Source: Scatophagus argus
Taxonomy: Eukaryota; Chordata; Actinopteri; Scatophagidae
DNA: 64,000 bases
Direction: 5' to 3'
Assembly (NCBI RefSeq): GCF_020382885.2
Contig: NC_058502.1
Location: forward strand, 9,743,501-9,807,500
Shown: one piece after another, positions 48,001-59,300 of the stretch
How the letters are laid out: each line of letters opens with the position of its first letter
Numbering within the stretch: the first letter of the stretch is position 1
Notes under the pieces: generated by a model
What the model was told of the DNA's origin: nothing
What the model saw: the letters and a program-made list of their open reading frames with translations, nothing else
Database searches by the model: none
Translations under genes and position numbers: made by a program

Positions 48001-50678
48001 TGCGACTGTGTTTCCTCACAGGAAACACAGGACTGCTTTAATTTAACGGAATAAAATAACACGCAATCAATTTTAGAATATGCATTGATCTCTTCTGTGA
48101 GTGCTCCTTCATTTGACTGCTGTGTTCTTACAGGTTTCTCCCAAAGACATACTTCTGCTATGTGCAAAAATGATGCTCTTCATTCTGCTTATGTTGTGCA
48201 CCATCTATCTCTCATCTGTTTGGACCATATAGAAGCTACAATGTGACATGTTTTAGCTATATTTAGGTTTGAACCACATTGCAATTATTTTTAATCAATA
48301 AAAATAAAAACACTGTTTTCATTTGCACAGTTTTTAATATGACACACCAAAGAGTTAACCCCTGTGTTGGGCAGGATTAAAAACTTTATTCTTCTCCTTA
48401 TTTATCATTTCTCTTGATTTCTCACTTTTATTAGCAGCACATAATATGTTTAAGGAGCTTGGCCATTTTTTCTTTTATTTTTTACATTTTTATTTCTTAA
48501 TCTCTACCTCTCTCTCATCTCTCAGACTACGGTGTTGGAGCAAACCATCAAAAACACACAGGAGAGTTATGATGATGAAATACAGATGTACAACGAAAAA
48601 ATCGAATCTCTGCGGAAAGAGATCGAGGAAGCTGAGAGGTCTCTGGAGAAATACACAAGTGAATGTCGCCACCTGGCCATGTACCAGACATCTCTTGAGA
48701 ATGAGCTGGAGAGGTACAAGAGGATCATTGAGAATGAAGACAACAGGTAGACTGTCTCCACCTGCCTGCCGACACACACACAGAGATACAGACATCCAAG
48801 TGCACACTGAGGAGGTTAAACATCCAAATTATGATCAGGATAAATGGGTCTAACATTAACATGAACATAGATCACAACTATAGAAAAGATTAGTTTAAAG
48901 GAGTCACGTTGTTGAAAAGAAAACAAGGCAGAAAGGTCAAATCGTTTAACTTCATTCTGTTAAGTTCATGCAAAGTGCAGATCCAGCCAACAGATGGCAA
49001 TATATGATAATAAACATTTTCCTCAACTGCTCTATCACAACAACGAACAGAGTAGGGTTTCTTATTATTAGATTAACTATATTTGTGTTGTATTCTATCT
49101 CCTTTTTAAACAATGTGAATTGTCAGTTTCCTTACCAGACTTCCCTGGGTTGCAGAGCTGTATTTGGCTGTTGCATGCGTGACATTTCACTGCTCTCTTT
49201 CCTGCAGGTTGAATTCAGCAATAATTGGCACTCCCATTACCCTGTTCACTACTAATTATCGCTACACTCACACATCCACTGCATCAAGCAGGGGGAGAGG
49301 TAAGGACATCGTGAGCACATCACAGCTGGTTTACACTGAGAATCACTACGCAGTGCACATACAATTAGCCAACATTGTTAGAGACGACTACTCTCTCTTA
49401 GGTTGCATTCGAAGGGCAGGCAAAAGGTGCCAAATCACATTTTTTTGCTCATTTGTGACTCTCACTATCTTGGAATCTGATCTTTTCAATTCTGATTTTG
49501 GCCACTTTCGAATGTGGTCCCAAACCTGATATGTATCTGAGTTTTGCTGATGTGGTGATCATGTCTTTATTGTATTTAGCATCCCATAACGCACAGATGC
49601 ATTAGTACATGGATAATTTTGTTCTTTTCACCAGTTCCATCTAGTTGACTTAAGACCTCATATTTGTCCAGATATCACCCAGGCTATCCAAGATATCACC
49701 AGCGTCAAGCCTCGTCAGAAGATTTTCGCTAAGAAAGTCCTGAAGAAGAAAGAGCTGACCCCGAAAGTTGTGATGGACAGTGGCCAGGAGGAAAGAAATG
49801 GGGCAACCGCAGGAGAAGCTCCAGAGGAAGAAACAAAGGTGATCCTTGAGGAAGTGCAGGAGGAGAGGGTGAAAAGAAAAGACCAGAGTCCTGTTCTCAC
49901 TGGAGTGTCTCCACAGGACGTCCCAGATGGAGCTCAGATCAGCAAGGCTTTTGACACTCTTTGTAACATAGTCAGAGACAGAATGAGGAAGTACAAGAAG
50001 CCTGAGCCAATTGCTGACTTCTACACTAAAGGTCGTTATGTCCTTGTCACCGGTGATGGAAGCTACCTAGATCCCTGCTTCTACACCTCCACACCATCAG
50101 CCGGCCATATCATCGTCACTATCAGAGATGGAATGATGTCTCCCTATGAGATTTACGGACGCAGCACACCCACTCCTCCACCTCCTCAGCCCATGGCAGA
50201 CCCAAGGCCTCTCAGTCCCACCCTGCCTTCTCATGAAGGAGGACGCAAGGAGGATGACAAGGGTGAAAGTGGTAAAGATAGTAATGGAGGTAAAGGTAAA
50301 CATAAGAACGGAGAGCCTCACTCTCAATCTAAACATCCGCGCCCAGTCTCTCCACCCTCTGGCCCGGGATCTGGCCCAAAAGATCCCACCCCAGCTGCCA
50401 GTCATGCCAAGAAAAGCAGGGATGACAATGGGCCAAGTGGGCCCACTCCAAAGCCTGCACCTCGTGGCAACAGCACCAGTTCCAGCTCCAGTACCAGCAC
50501 CAGCACCAGCACCAACACCAGCTCTGGTAGCTTTAGCCCAGACGCCATGAGCTATGAGAAAGTGGAGGTGGTTGAGTCTGTGGAGAAGTTCTCCAATGAC
50601 CGCAAAGTAAAAGGTTATGAAGAGACTTCCATGGTGGTGGAGACCATGATCGAGAAGTCCAGGAAGAAGAAACACTGA
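42057..50678 (+). CDS. bfsp1: Filensin (beaded filament structural protein 1), eight coding exons, complete
   Basis: Filensin is a lens-fibre intermediate-filament protein that co-assembles with phakinin (BFSP2) into beaded filaments. Coding exons: 42057-42430, 43522-43582, 43996-44091, 46175-46267, 47405-47518, 48526-48746, 49208-49299, 49672-50678. All are GT-AG and in phase, giving 685 aa (human 665). The short head is followed by rod coil 1A ([20 protein letters not shown], residues 43-62). The rod ends near residue 319 with [12 protein letters not shown], shorter than in most intermediate filaments, as known for filensin. The conserved link [14 protein letters not shown] follows. The large last exon encodes the tail, with [39 protein letters not shown] and the terminal VEVVES...VVETMIEK block. 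A Ser/Thr-rich repeat sits at about residues 615-637. Regulation is presumably lens-specific, which is not visible here. Confidence 0.96.
43907..43991 (+). repeat. bfsp1: (TTCTC)n pentanucleotide repeat forming the acceptor tract of bfsp1 exon 3
   Basis: There are 85 consecutive pyrimidines on the coding strand, mostly TTCTC units, ending four bases before the exon 3 start (tgcag, exon from 43996). The splice polypyrimidine tract is thus made of microsatellite DNA that is likely to vary in length. Confidence 0.92.
46550..46569. repeat. T-run (20 nt) in bfsp1 intron 4
   Basis: This is an uninterrupted T tract followed by agcacagtgag. It looks like a splice acceptor tract, but the downstream DNA has no filensin-like coding sequence and exon 5 starts at 47405. 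Confidence 0.8.
46900..47130 (+). pseudogene. Decayed Tc1/mariner-like transposase fragment (copy 2), in bfsp1 intron 4
   Basis: The frame reads [11 protein letters not shown], then FQTPDN, matching the same Tc1-like catalytic region as copy 1 at 16865. It then skips to [12 protein letters not shown] and to [16 protein letters not shown], the C-terminal end of the transposase, before a stop. Large internal deletions leave a 79-codon open frame that is a chance survivor and not a gene. The two copies carry different deletions. Confidence 0.7.
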
Positions 50679-51240
50679 AACCACATCACCTGACGTGAAG
50701 AATCAATCAAATCCACCAGGGTCATACATGGTTCAGGTCCAGTAACACGGAGACAATACGGATGTTGGTATCAGACTACATAAATACCATTGTTCCTCAA
50801 ACTACTGTAATAAGAGCAATGTTTTTGTCTCAGAGACCAACCATGATTAAAGATCCGCTACACATTCCTGCTCTGCTATTCAATGCTCTTCCATTTGCTT
50901 GCAGTCTCTGGTCTTGTGTCCAGAATACGTTCTGCTGGTTCCATTAAGTGCTGCTGTTGTTGTTTGACTTAACATCCATGCTCATGCTATGAGTCCTTTA
51001 CTGTCTGAAAACTTGGGACAATGAGAAACAAAGCTCCACGCCATCAATAAAAATTAAAAAGAAATGTAAAAACAACGAGAAGCTGTGCCACCCTCTGAAC
51101 TCTGTCTTAGAACTCCAACCCCCCTTTGAACTCATTTGTTCAATTGGATGCCATTGCCTGCCCTCAGCACAATTTTGCTGTGTATTAATTTGCTTTGATA
51201 TACTGAATAATAAAAAAGATTCAAACATTAAATGATACCA
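50679..51240 (+). other. bfsp1: bfsp1 3' UTR
   Basis: AATAAA occurs at 51046-51051 and 51209-51214. The second is followed by tgttttgtttgctttt, a good downstream element, so the transcript probably ends near 51235. Confidence 0.6.
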
Positions 51241-51894
51241 TGTTTTGTTTGCTTTTAACCAGACATTGTGTACCAGGTACCTCACACACATTCATAAAGT
51301 CCCCTTATGCATACCTATGTGTGGTCAGAAAGATGTTATATATATATAGTGTTACAATAATTACTACTTTTGTTGTATTTTTGTTGTACACAAGAGTTTA
51401 CAGATGGTCATCACAGTACTCTTCACATCCTCACTCTGGTATAAGATGTCTTTTCTTTATGCAAAATGCTACAGCATCCACAGGAAACTCTTTTAATGTA
51501 GACTTGACTAGTTTCCAAGGTCCTCTGCATTTTCTGTCATATGACCCAATCTGTCTCCAGGACAGATACAATAGCAAGAGGAAAACACAAAGATAACCTG
51601 TGATAGATGGAATTAGATGAGGACAACAGATGAGGATTTGTGAGAAAAATAAGAAAATTTTGACCTAAGTTACAGTAAGCTACTTAAAAATAAATGTTTG
51701 AATATTGAAAGTACAAAGAAGAGAAAATAGTGTATAAAAAAGAAGAAAAAGGTGAGTGGAACTCCACACTAAAGATGATCTACTTATTTGTTATAGCTGG
51801 GTCTATTTAGGCAGAGAAATTGGTCAACAGTTATTGCTTGTTTTTCTTTTACTTCTCTTTTGTTAAACTGACATTAACTGAATAAACTGATTCT

Positions 51895-52080
51895 TTTGGC
51901 CACTTGGGGGCAGCAAAAACAAGCTGTAAAATCAACTCACTGACATAACCTTTTATGCTAATGTCAATCAGTTAAATATTTACACATCCGGCAATACAAA
52001 GCAGCATTGCATTCATTTTAAAGATGAATGTAAGTTCAATATTTAACTCTACGTCAAGCAGTACTTCTAGTTAGTTAGGA
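51895..52080. repeat. Relic of dispersed repeat, sister of 3325-3480
   Basis: The block starts ggccacttgggggcagcaaa and continues through atgctaatgtcaatcagtta and acacatccggcaatacaaag to gatgaatgtaagttcaatat. It shares its first 28 bases (with few changes) and an inner segment with 3325-3480. It is longer and better preserved than that copy. The class is unknown. Confidence 0.55.
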
Positions 52081-52476
52081 ATAACTGTTCCACTTTGTTC
52101 AGTGGCTAATTACCTCCATCTGTTTTTGAAAGTTTCTGTTGAAAACTTGCCGTCTTTAATTGCCATTGTCATTCTCTGCCACTAATTAATCTATTTTAGT
52201 ATTTCATGTAAAAAAATCCGATCAGGTGGATTTTGGAGTCTTTTCTCATTTAACAAAAACATGTTTCTATAAAGTGAGCAGTACCTTGACATAAGTAGCT
52301 CATTAGCTCAATTTCCCTTTATTGGAAACATGAAGAAAGGTTGAAACTGGTAGATTGCTGGGCCACCAGGATGCTGCTTGCGTTCCTTTTCTCAGGGTAT
52401 ATTTTTTAAGATGGAGAAAATTTACCCTACATTCTCTGTCTTTCATCATTATCAAATTCTTTCTTTGTCTCATTCC

Positions 52477-52632
52477 ATCCATCCATCCATCCATCCTTCC
52501 ATCCATCCTTCCATCCATCCATCCATTTTCTATACCGCTTATCCGTCAGGGTTGCGGGGGAGTTGGAGATTATCCCAGGTGACCACGGGCCAGAGGCGGG
52601 TTCATCCTGGACTGGTCGCCAGTCAATCGCAG
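52477..52632 (-). mobile_element. 5'-truncated SINE (same family as 24662-25025) with target-site duplication
   Basis: From the (atcc)n tail through ttttctataccgcttatccg to gactggtcgccagtcaatcg, the sequence is the 3' part of the SINE found complete at 24662-25025, in the same minus orientation. Its tRNA-like head is missing. Flanks tctttgtctcattcc (52462-52476) and tctctgtctcattcc (52633-52647) differ at one base, a target-site duplication. Truncation at the 5' end is typical of target-primed reverse transcription. Confidence 0.85.
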
Positions 52633-52757
52633 TCTCTGTCTCATTCCCTATCAATATTTTAGGCATTCAAATGTCAGAACTGATATGCTACTTTTACTAA
52701 GTATGTTCTGTAGTGTGTTGTAAATCACTCAAGTGCTTTAATAAACAGCTGAATAGA

Positions 52758-53339
52758 TTTATTATAGTTTCCGTCAAAGATAATGAAATATGAACGGAGG
52801 ACCACAGGCTGCAAAATTAATCACACATTTCCTTTCTGGTTTATATAAACAGTGTGTGTCACATAAAAATATAAACAGAAAGAAGTATCACTGCTCTGTT
52901 TGCGAGATATTAAACTTTAAGTAGAATGACACAGAAAATCATTTACAGTCACAAACTGTACAACATTTGGCCGAAGATAGGTGCAGGGCAGTTAAAGCAA
53001 GAGCATGAAAGAGTGGATTATATTTGATTTATATACAGTTCTGTAGAGTGTAAAAATTCAGTTGATATATTTTACTTTCTCTATGTAGAACCGATTATTA
53101 AAGGTTACACTTTTATCACGATCATGGATTACAAGAAACATTCATCGAAGGTTTGGGGGCTAATTGAAACACTTGATAACAAAAAGCAGAGTGGAGAGGA
53201 GAAGAGAGGTAGACAAAAGGGAGGATAACAAGAAAGTGAGAAGAACTGAGGAGATGCAGTGGGACGTAGAGAAGGATAGAGCGCAGAGAGGGAGAGAGAC
53301 AAGAGAACGTGAAAAAGCTGGCAACATGCAAATGAGATC
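52758..53339 (-). other. pcsk2: Probable pcsk2 3' UTR
   Basis: This lies between the pcsk2 stop codon and a minus-strand AATAAA (52763-52758), about 0.58 kb. It includes a purine-rich stretch at about 53190-53320. No other gene is seen. Confidence 0.45.
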
Positions 53340-56300
53340 TTAGTTGTTTTTACTCAGCAAGCTCTTCAGACTTCTCTCTACAGCCTCATCCAGCTCCTCC
53401 TCCAGCTCCTCCTTTTTGGACATTGCAAGTTTGGACTGATAATCACGCACTATCTGGTCTATATAAGGGGCACTTTGTGTTCCATGTAGCATGAGAGTCC
53501 ACTCCTTTAGGACTCCGCGCTGTGGCTCTTCGCTCTGAAAGCCCACCTCCAGGACCCAAGTCCCACGTGGGTCCTCGCCCCAGGTGTGGGTGGTCATGAA
53601 GGGCCACTTGTCGAAGCCCACCTTGGAGTCATCATCGCGGGGTCTTCGGCTGAGCAGGATGGACTTTGTGCCCATGGGTGAGGTCATGTTGATATTAAGG
53701 TCACCACGGCGACTGGCGTTGACGGTGACCACCGCCTGAACGTGCTCCAAGTAGCGGACAAAGTTGTCTTTGCCCTGGCAGGCTTCCGTGTTAATTGCCA
53801 ACACCAACCTGTTGCCAGATTGTATTTTACTGGAGAGGGAGAAACATGTTGAATAAGTTAAAACTGTGTTTCAGAGAGAAAGAGAGAAGCCAAAAAGTCC
53901 AAAAGTAAAGAGAGGAATATGGACAGAAAATGTCACCACAATTAGGGCATCCCTTTCTGACTGAGAGAGCAGATGAAAGAGCTATTTCTGCCTTTCGGTC
54001 TACTCACAGCACAACCATCGCTTTTGTCCTTTGAATGCTCCAGTAAATACAGTATTTGACCTGTTTTTCCTATAGAAGCATCCAGCCTTGAGAGGGAATC
54101 CTCTTTTTCAACCCATATACACATCAGCAGTGATGATTGTCATGCCCACTTATTTTACCATGTAGTTTATTCCTATTGGGGGAAATAAAATGCTCTGTTA
54201 GTTGGTCTACAATGCATGGCTATCTTTTTAAAATCATTAATTCATCTAACAATAAATCAATAATTCAAGTTGTAAAAGTGCTTTTGAAACATGAATAAAT
54301 CTCATAGCAAGTTCTCAGAGCCAAAGCTGAAAGATTCAAAATGCATCCAACAGGCCAAAACAGATATAAAACAGAAAGAAACAGCAAAACTGTCATACCT
54401 GAGTATCTGGAAAAAGTAACACTTTTCTTTGATAATATATCAACTGCAAACAGCAATTTCACCATATATAGCAAAAGCTTGCAATATGCAATAATTTCTG
54501 TTTGATGGATTTATACAATCCTGCTGTAGAATAGCGTTTATTATACAACAAACTGTAAATTTTGACCATTTGTCAATAGACTATACTGTGTAACACATCA
54601 AATACTGGAGCATGTCTGAACTGTAGCTCCCTTTCAGATTTTTCTTCTTCTTTTTTAACAGTAGACTTGCTCAGTACAGAGTGTAAACCCTGACTGGTCT
54701 TGGTATTGTTGTTGCTTTGTGGTTGAAAAGACATACTGCTGTCCCCATCTCTTTGGGTGATGGAAAGAAAGAGTGAGAACACAGCAGGGCAGGGGTGGTG
54801 GCCAAAGGCTATGAGGAGGCTTAATAACATTATTAGAGGCTGAGGCTGCACCTCCGGGGGTGGGAAATCTTAGAGTGGCAACAGGGACAAGACACAGAAA
54901 GTGAGTGAGAGAGACATGTGGAACAGCATTCAGTTTGAAAAATGATTAGTAGAGCATTATGCTGAGCACAGTGAGGATGCAGCGGGAGCACGGCTGATAA
55001 AGCGAATTACTATTCCCAGAAAAATAGAACAATTCACAGTGGGGTGGTTCACGGTGAGTTACACCCTACGACGCATGTTGAGAAATTTGACATAGCAAAA
55101 TATTAATGAGTTCTTCCCAATAACAACATGACTCTACATATGAGACGACTTTAAAGTCTTCAAACTTGCAATTCACTGCCCTTTTCTTCCTCCAATTATT
55201 ATTATAAAAGTGTAATCATTGTTCATATTTAATTAAAACTATGAGTTTATTAGTATGTATGACTGAGAATATACCTAAATATAACTAAATCTGGGCGTGA
55301 ATATGTTCACTTGTCACTTTTCACCCCCAAAATGACTTTTCATGCAGCAGGTACACGGCTCCCATCAGATAATGTGCCAGAGTAATTACAGCAGTCAGTC
55401 ACAGAGCAGGGAGAGGGATGCCACGGAAGGGCAGGACCAGCGGAGATTAAAAACAACCCAACCGCACAGTGGGGCACTATGTGCCAGTTCCTCTGATAAT
55501 GAGAAGTTCTCTTCCAGCTGAGTAAGCCTCAGCCAGCCAGAGCAGCTATCAGATCAATCCTGAGCAGTGTGTTTGCGAGCATGGCTATGTTGGTGTTTAC
55601 TGCTTTTCTCTGGTGACACACTATCATCAGAGGTGGGCTTGTTGTAATTATATCTCTACCACAATAGAGGCAGCAGAAGCCCTGCGGTGCTGCTGTGGAA
55701 ACAGTGAACTGATGAAAAATATGACACAAGCAGCGGCGCAGCTTTTAACACACATCTCAAAATAGCTTAAAAAAAGGGAGTATTTCTCCCTCATACATAC
55801 ACCTTTGCAAGCACTTAGTCTTTCAAATATATGACATATTTCCATGTCAGGGAACATCTAAAGTCAGAACCATGATGCAGAAGAAGGCAAGACCTCTCCA
55901 CCATTTGCATGTGATGTCTTCAGGGATTCAGTAAAAGCCCTATGACTCTTAAGGGATGCTCCTTTTTTAACTGGCTGTGCTCTCCAAAGAGGCACACACA
56001 TAGGTACACATTGACACCATGTCATCGTGACTGCATTGTCTGTGAAGCCCTGATTGGAGGTGTTGATGGTGCCAAAAAAATGCATGTACGCATCTTATTC
56101 AGTCTCCTTTCTTGTCTTTACCCACACACTGACACTTTAACAATGCATGTGAAAACTCAGGGTCAGCTCACACACATCTGCACACATGAAAACCTCCACC
56201 TGAAATCCCTTCCTGGCTGTCAGTTAGTCTAAGTGACAGTGTTTCAAGTACACGCCATGCTAGGACCTACGTGGTGCCCTAATTGGAGTGAAAAAGAGGG

Positions 56301-59300
56301 CTTACCAGAGGAAACCACCAGGTATCGCACACTGCTGAGCTCAAAGACCTCAGAATATGATAGATGGATAGATAGCGCAGCCCCTGTGAGGCGAACAGGG
56401 GCAGGGACATCAGGGAAAGAAAGGCAGAGTAAATGAAAGGGTGGCAGGGAAGGTAGTTGGAAGCCCAGAGGAGAAAGTGAAAGCAAGCCTGTAGATGGAA
56501 GAGATGCAGGGAAGACGACAGGCTAATGCAAAGGAGATACTACTTAACGCAGCGAGGACAAGATGATAAGATCTTAACTACAGCTGCATCTATGAAAGAT
56601 GAGGGCAGAGACTGAAGGTCTTTGTGTCTGATATGTTTTTTCCCGCAAGTTCAGTTACCTAATTGAAAGTTCTTATAGTTACTTCTACACTGTCCTCAGA
56701 TAATTTGAATTTATAAAATGCAACCACAAGGCACAAGATGTCTCCTACTTCCAGTTGGTGATTAGTTTATTTTTTACTTTAGTTTATTTCCCAATGTGAG
56801 CACAGACACTAGTGAATGACCATAGGAATATTACAGGCAGCAGTGTGTCTCTGTGTCTACTTTTAACTTAGAGGTGATGCTGTTCCATAGAGTATATAGG
56901 CTACAGTATAGTATAGGACTGAGTATTTATAGTATGTAGTTCAGAGAATAGTCTGGATCCAAGCTGAAAGGGAAAGAAAGGTGTGACCGAAAAAAAGAGT
57001 CAGTGCTTTGGATTTATCAATGCAAAGCGAATGGAAAGGAGGGGGTGGCAAGATAACAAGGGGGTGGTATCCCCCTCACTACCATAACTACCATGAGATT
57101 AGCCACCATAAGCTAAAAGTCACAACACACTGGGTAAAGGTGTTGCAGCAAAACTATTGATCATGTTAAAATGAGCAGTGATGTTTATTTATGCATTTAT
57201 TTTTATATATATATGTATTCAAATATCAATGTGTAACACTCAAAAGTTGCATCTCGTTTAAAAGTTAGCACAGAGAAACTCTGCAGACACACGTCCAAGT
57301 GAAGTCTTTTCTCATTTGTCCTTTTAACCAAGAGGGTTCTTCAACTTTCACTTTCAATCAAAACAAGACAACACAAGATGTTTGTTAGGGGTGTTTCCCA
57401 TAGTGCGTCATACAGAAATCCAACTCAGATGTCAGAGGAGTAATGCATTAAGCAACGATCAGCTGTCAGGATATTTGTCTCTATATCAGTCGTTACAAAT
57501 CTTCAGGACCATCAGACAGACTGAGCAGCTAATCTAAATATTACAGGGTTATGAAGTGGACACTCCCATCGCAGATGGTTTATTGAATTAGGCCTCACTG
57601 GGATTACCCAGTAATTAGATGAGTGTGTCTCTTGTGCTCAGCAGTGATTTCCTTCCAACATCTTGGTAGGAACATTTTGACATTATAGAGTGTGTGGATG
57701 TAATGTATGGCTTGTGACTTGTATAAAAAATAAAAATAAAAGTTGAAATGTGACTCACTGGGTCTCCTGAATGGATCCGGCTACGCAGTGGAAACGCTCA
57801 GGCACTGTTTTCCATTCCTTGGCCATTTTCACCATACCCCCAGCATCCAGCACACCATAGCCAAACAGGTGGTTGAACTCAAGACCCACGCCATTCCTCC
57901 TCCACTGGTGGACCTCATCATGGAGCTGGTTCCTCTTGGAGGTCAGAACTGACAGGTGCTGCATGTCTCTCCATGTCAGGTCAGGACTGGGGCGGAAAAA
58001 CAGTCACCAGTATGCATGGGACAGAAGAAGGGCATAAAGGAAGGGAAGGGTGATGCAGGAGGGACAATACTGTAGGTTAGAAATTGCAAGCAGGCTAGCA
58101 AGAAACAATCAAGAATTTAAAGATTAGCAGAAATAATAAAACATTTCTTATTGATGGCTGTTTAATTACATGCTCTCAATTATCTAAACATCATAGTGTC
58201 TGTATGTTGAGGCAGATGGCTGCCTTTGTTTGTGTCTCCCTTCGTTATCATGGCTGTGTGTAGTGACAGCTTTGCTCTGACTGACTCACTGACTCCTGCC
58301 GTCGCATGATTCAAGTGTGTTTGGGCAGTAAAAAGGCTGTGCACTTGTCCTAACAGTCTCGTGGGTTATTTGCCGCCGGACAGGGTGAGCATCCGCTCCT
58401 CCCAACAGCAACATCATTATTGTGTTTGCAAAGCAAACAGTGTTTCTTTACTCAGCTCCACTAGTTGGTGTGAGTTAATGGCAGGAGAATCTTGTCAGCC
58501 TTTAATGTGAGAAATGAAGCATCTGAGGGGAAGGAAAGGCTCTCCTCTGGGATCTGAGAAGCAGTAATTCTCCAGATTTTAGATTTGTCATACTTGTTTA
58601 ATTACGTGTGGGTGGGTTTACTTAAGCGGCATATGTTTTCAGTTATTTTCTGATCCGCAAGGAACAAGCTGTTCTAAATTCACAGGGATTGTAAGTGAAG
58701 ATTCTAAGTTGCACCACAGTGTTAAAGTGACGATAATAGAAGCTTTAGACTACATGACATGTTCATCAAGTTGAGATAATCAAATAGTGTGTGTTTCACC
58801 ATTAAGCATGGAGGAAGTGGAGTAATAAATGAAACATAATCGCTGAGCCCATCTTAACAGTACAGAAACTGTATTTTTTAGCTTTGTACTGAGATATAAA
58901 GAGTACTGATCCAAATATGATTTGTGTCCTTGGCACAAGGTACATGCAGTTGGCACTTTAGGGACGACAGGCAGAGAGTGAGACAATTAGAATAAAGCAT
59001 GTGAGAATGGAGACTGACAGAGGAAGCGAAAGGCATCTGTGCAATGTAAAAGCCCAAGGTTGTACTTTGAAAGAATAGCAGCTCATAAGTAAGTAGCATA
59101 AAGAAACAGGGTTCTTTCAAATCAAAGAATTTTCCAAATCTAATGGTTGAAAATGTGCATTTTAAAATTATACCATTTGACCAGCACTTTAATCAGTAGA
59201 GAGGAATCATACAATGTAATGTTTGTAATACCTGATAATACATAATTACGTTTTATACAGACAGGCCATCTTAATAAATAATCACCGTTATTGCAGGTGT

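Larger units (their letters stand above)
51241..52757. other. Tail-to-tail interval between bfsp1 and pcsk2
   Basis: Both neighbouring genes end here. It holds a repeat relic (51895-52080) and a truncated SINE with its ATCC tail (52477-52632). No coding sequence is supported. The pcsk2 transcript probably ends near the right border, where a minus-strand AATAAA is at 52763-52758. Confidence 0.65.

Noticed and set aside
50097..50684. 195-codon minus-strand frame opposite the filensin tail
   Set aside because: It comes from the Ser/Thr hexanucleotide repeat and GC-rich tail. It has no known domain, and its sense strand is a recognised coding exon.
52477..52528. Regular (ATCC)n array, considered as a possible organised repeat array
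   Set aside because: It is the simple-sequence tail of a SINE. There are no unique spacers, and this is a vertebrate genome, so it is not CRISPR.
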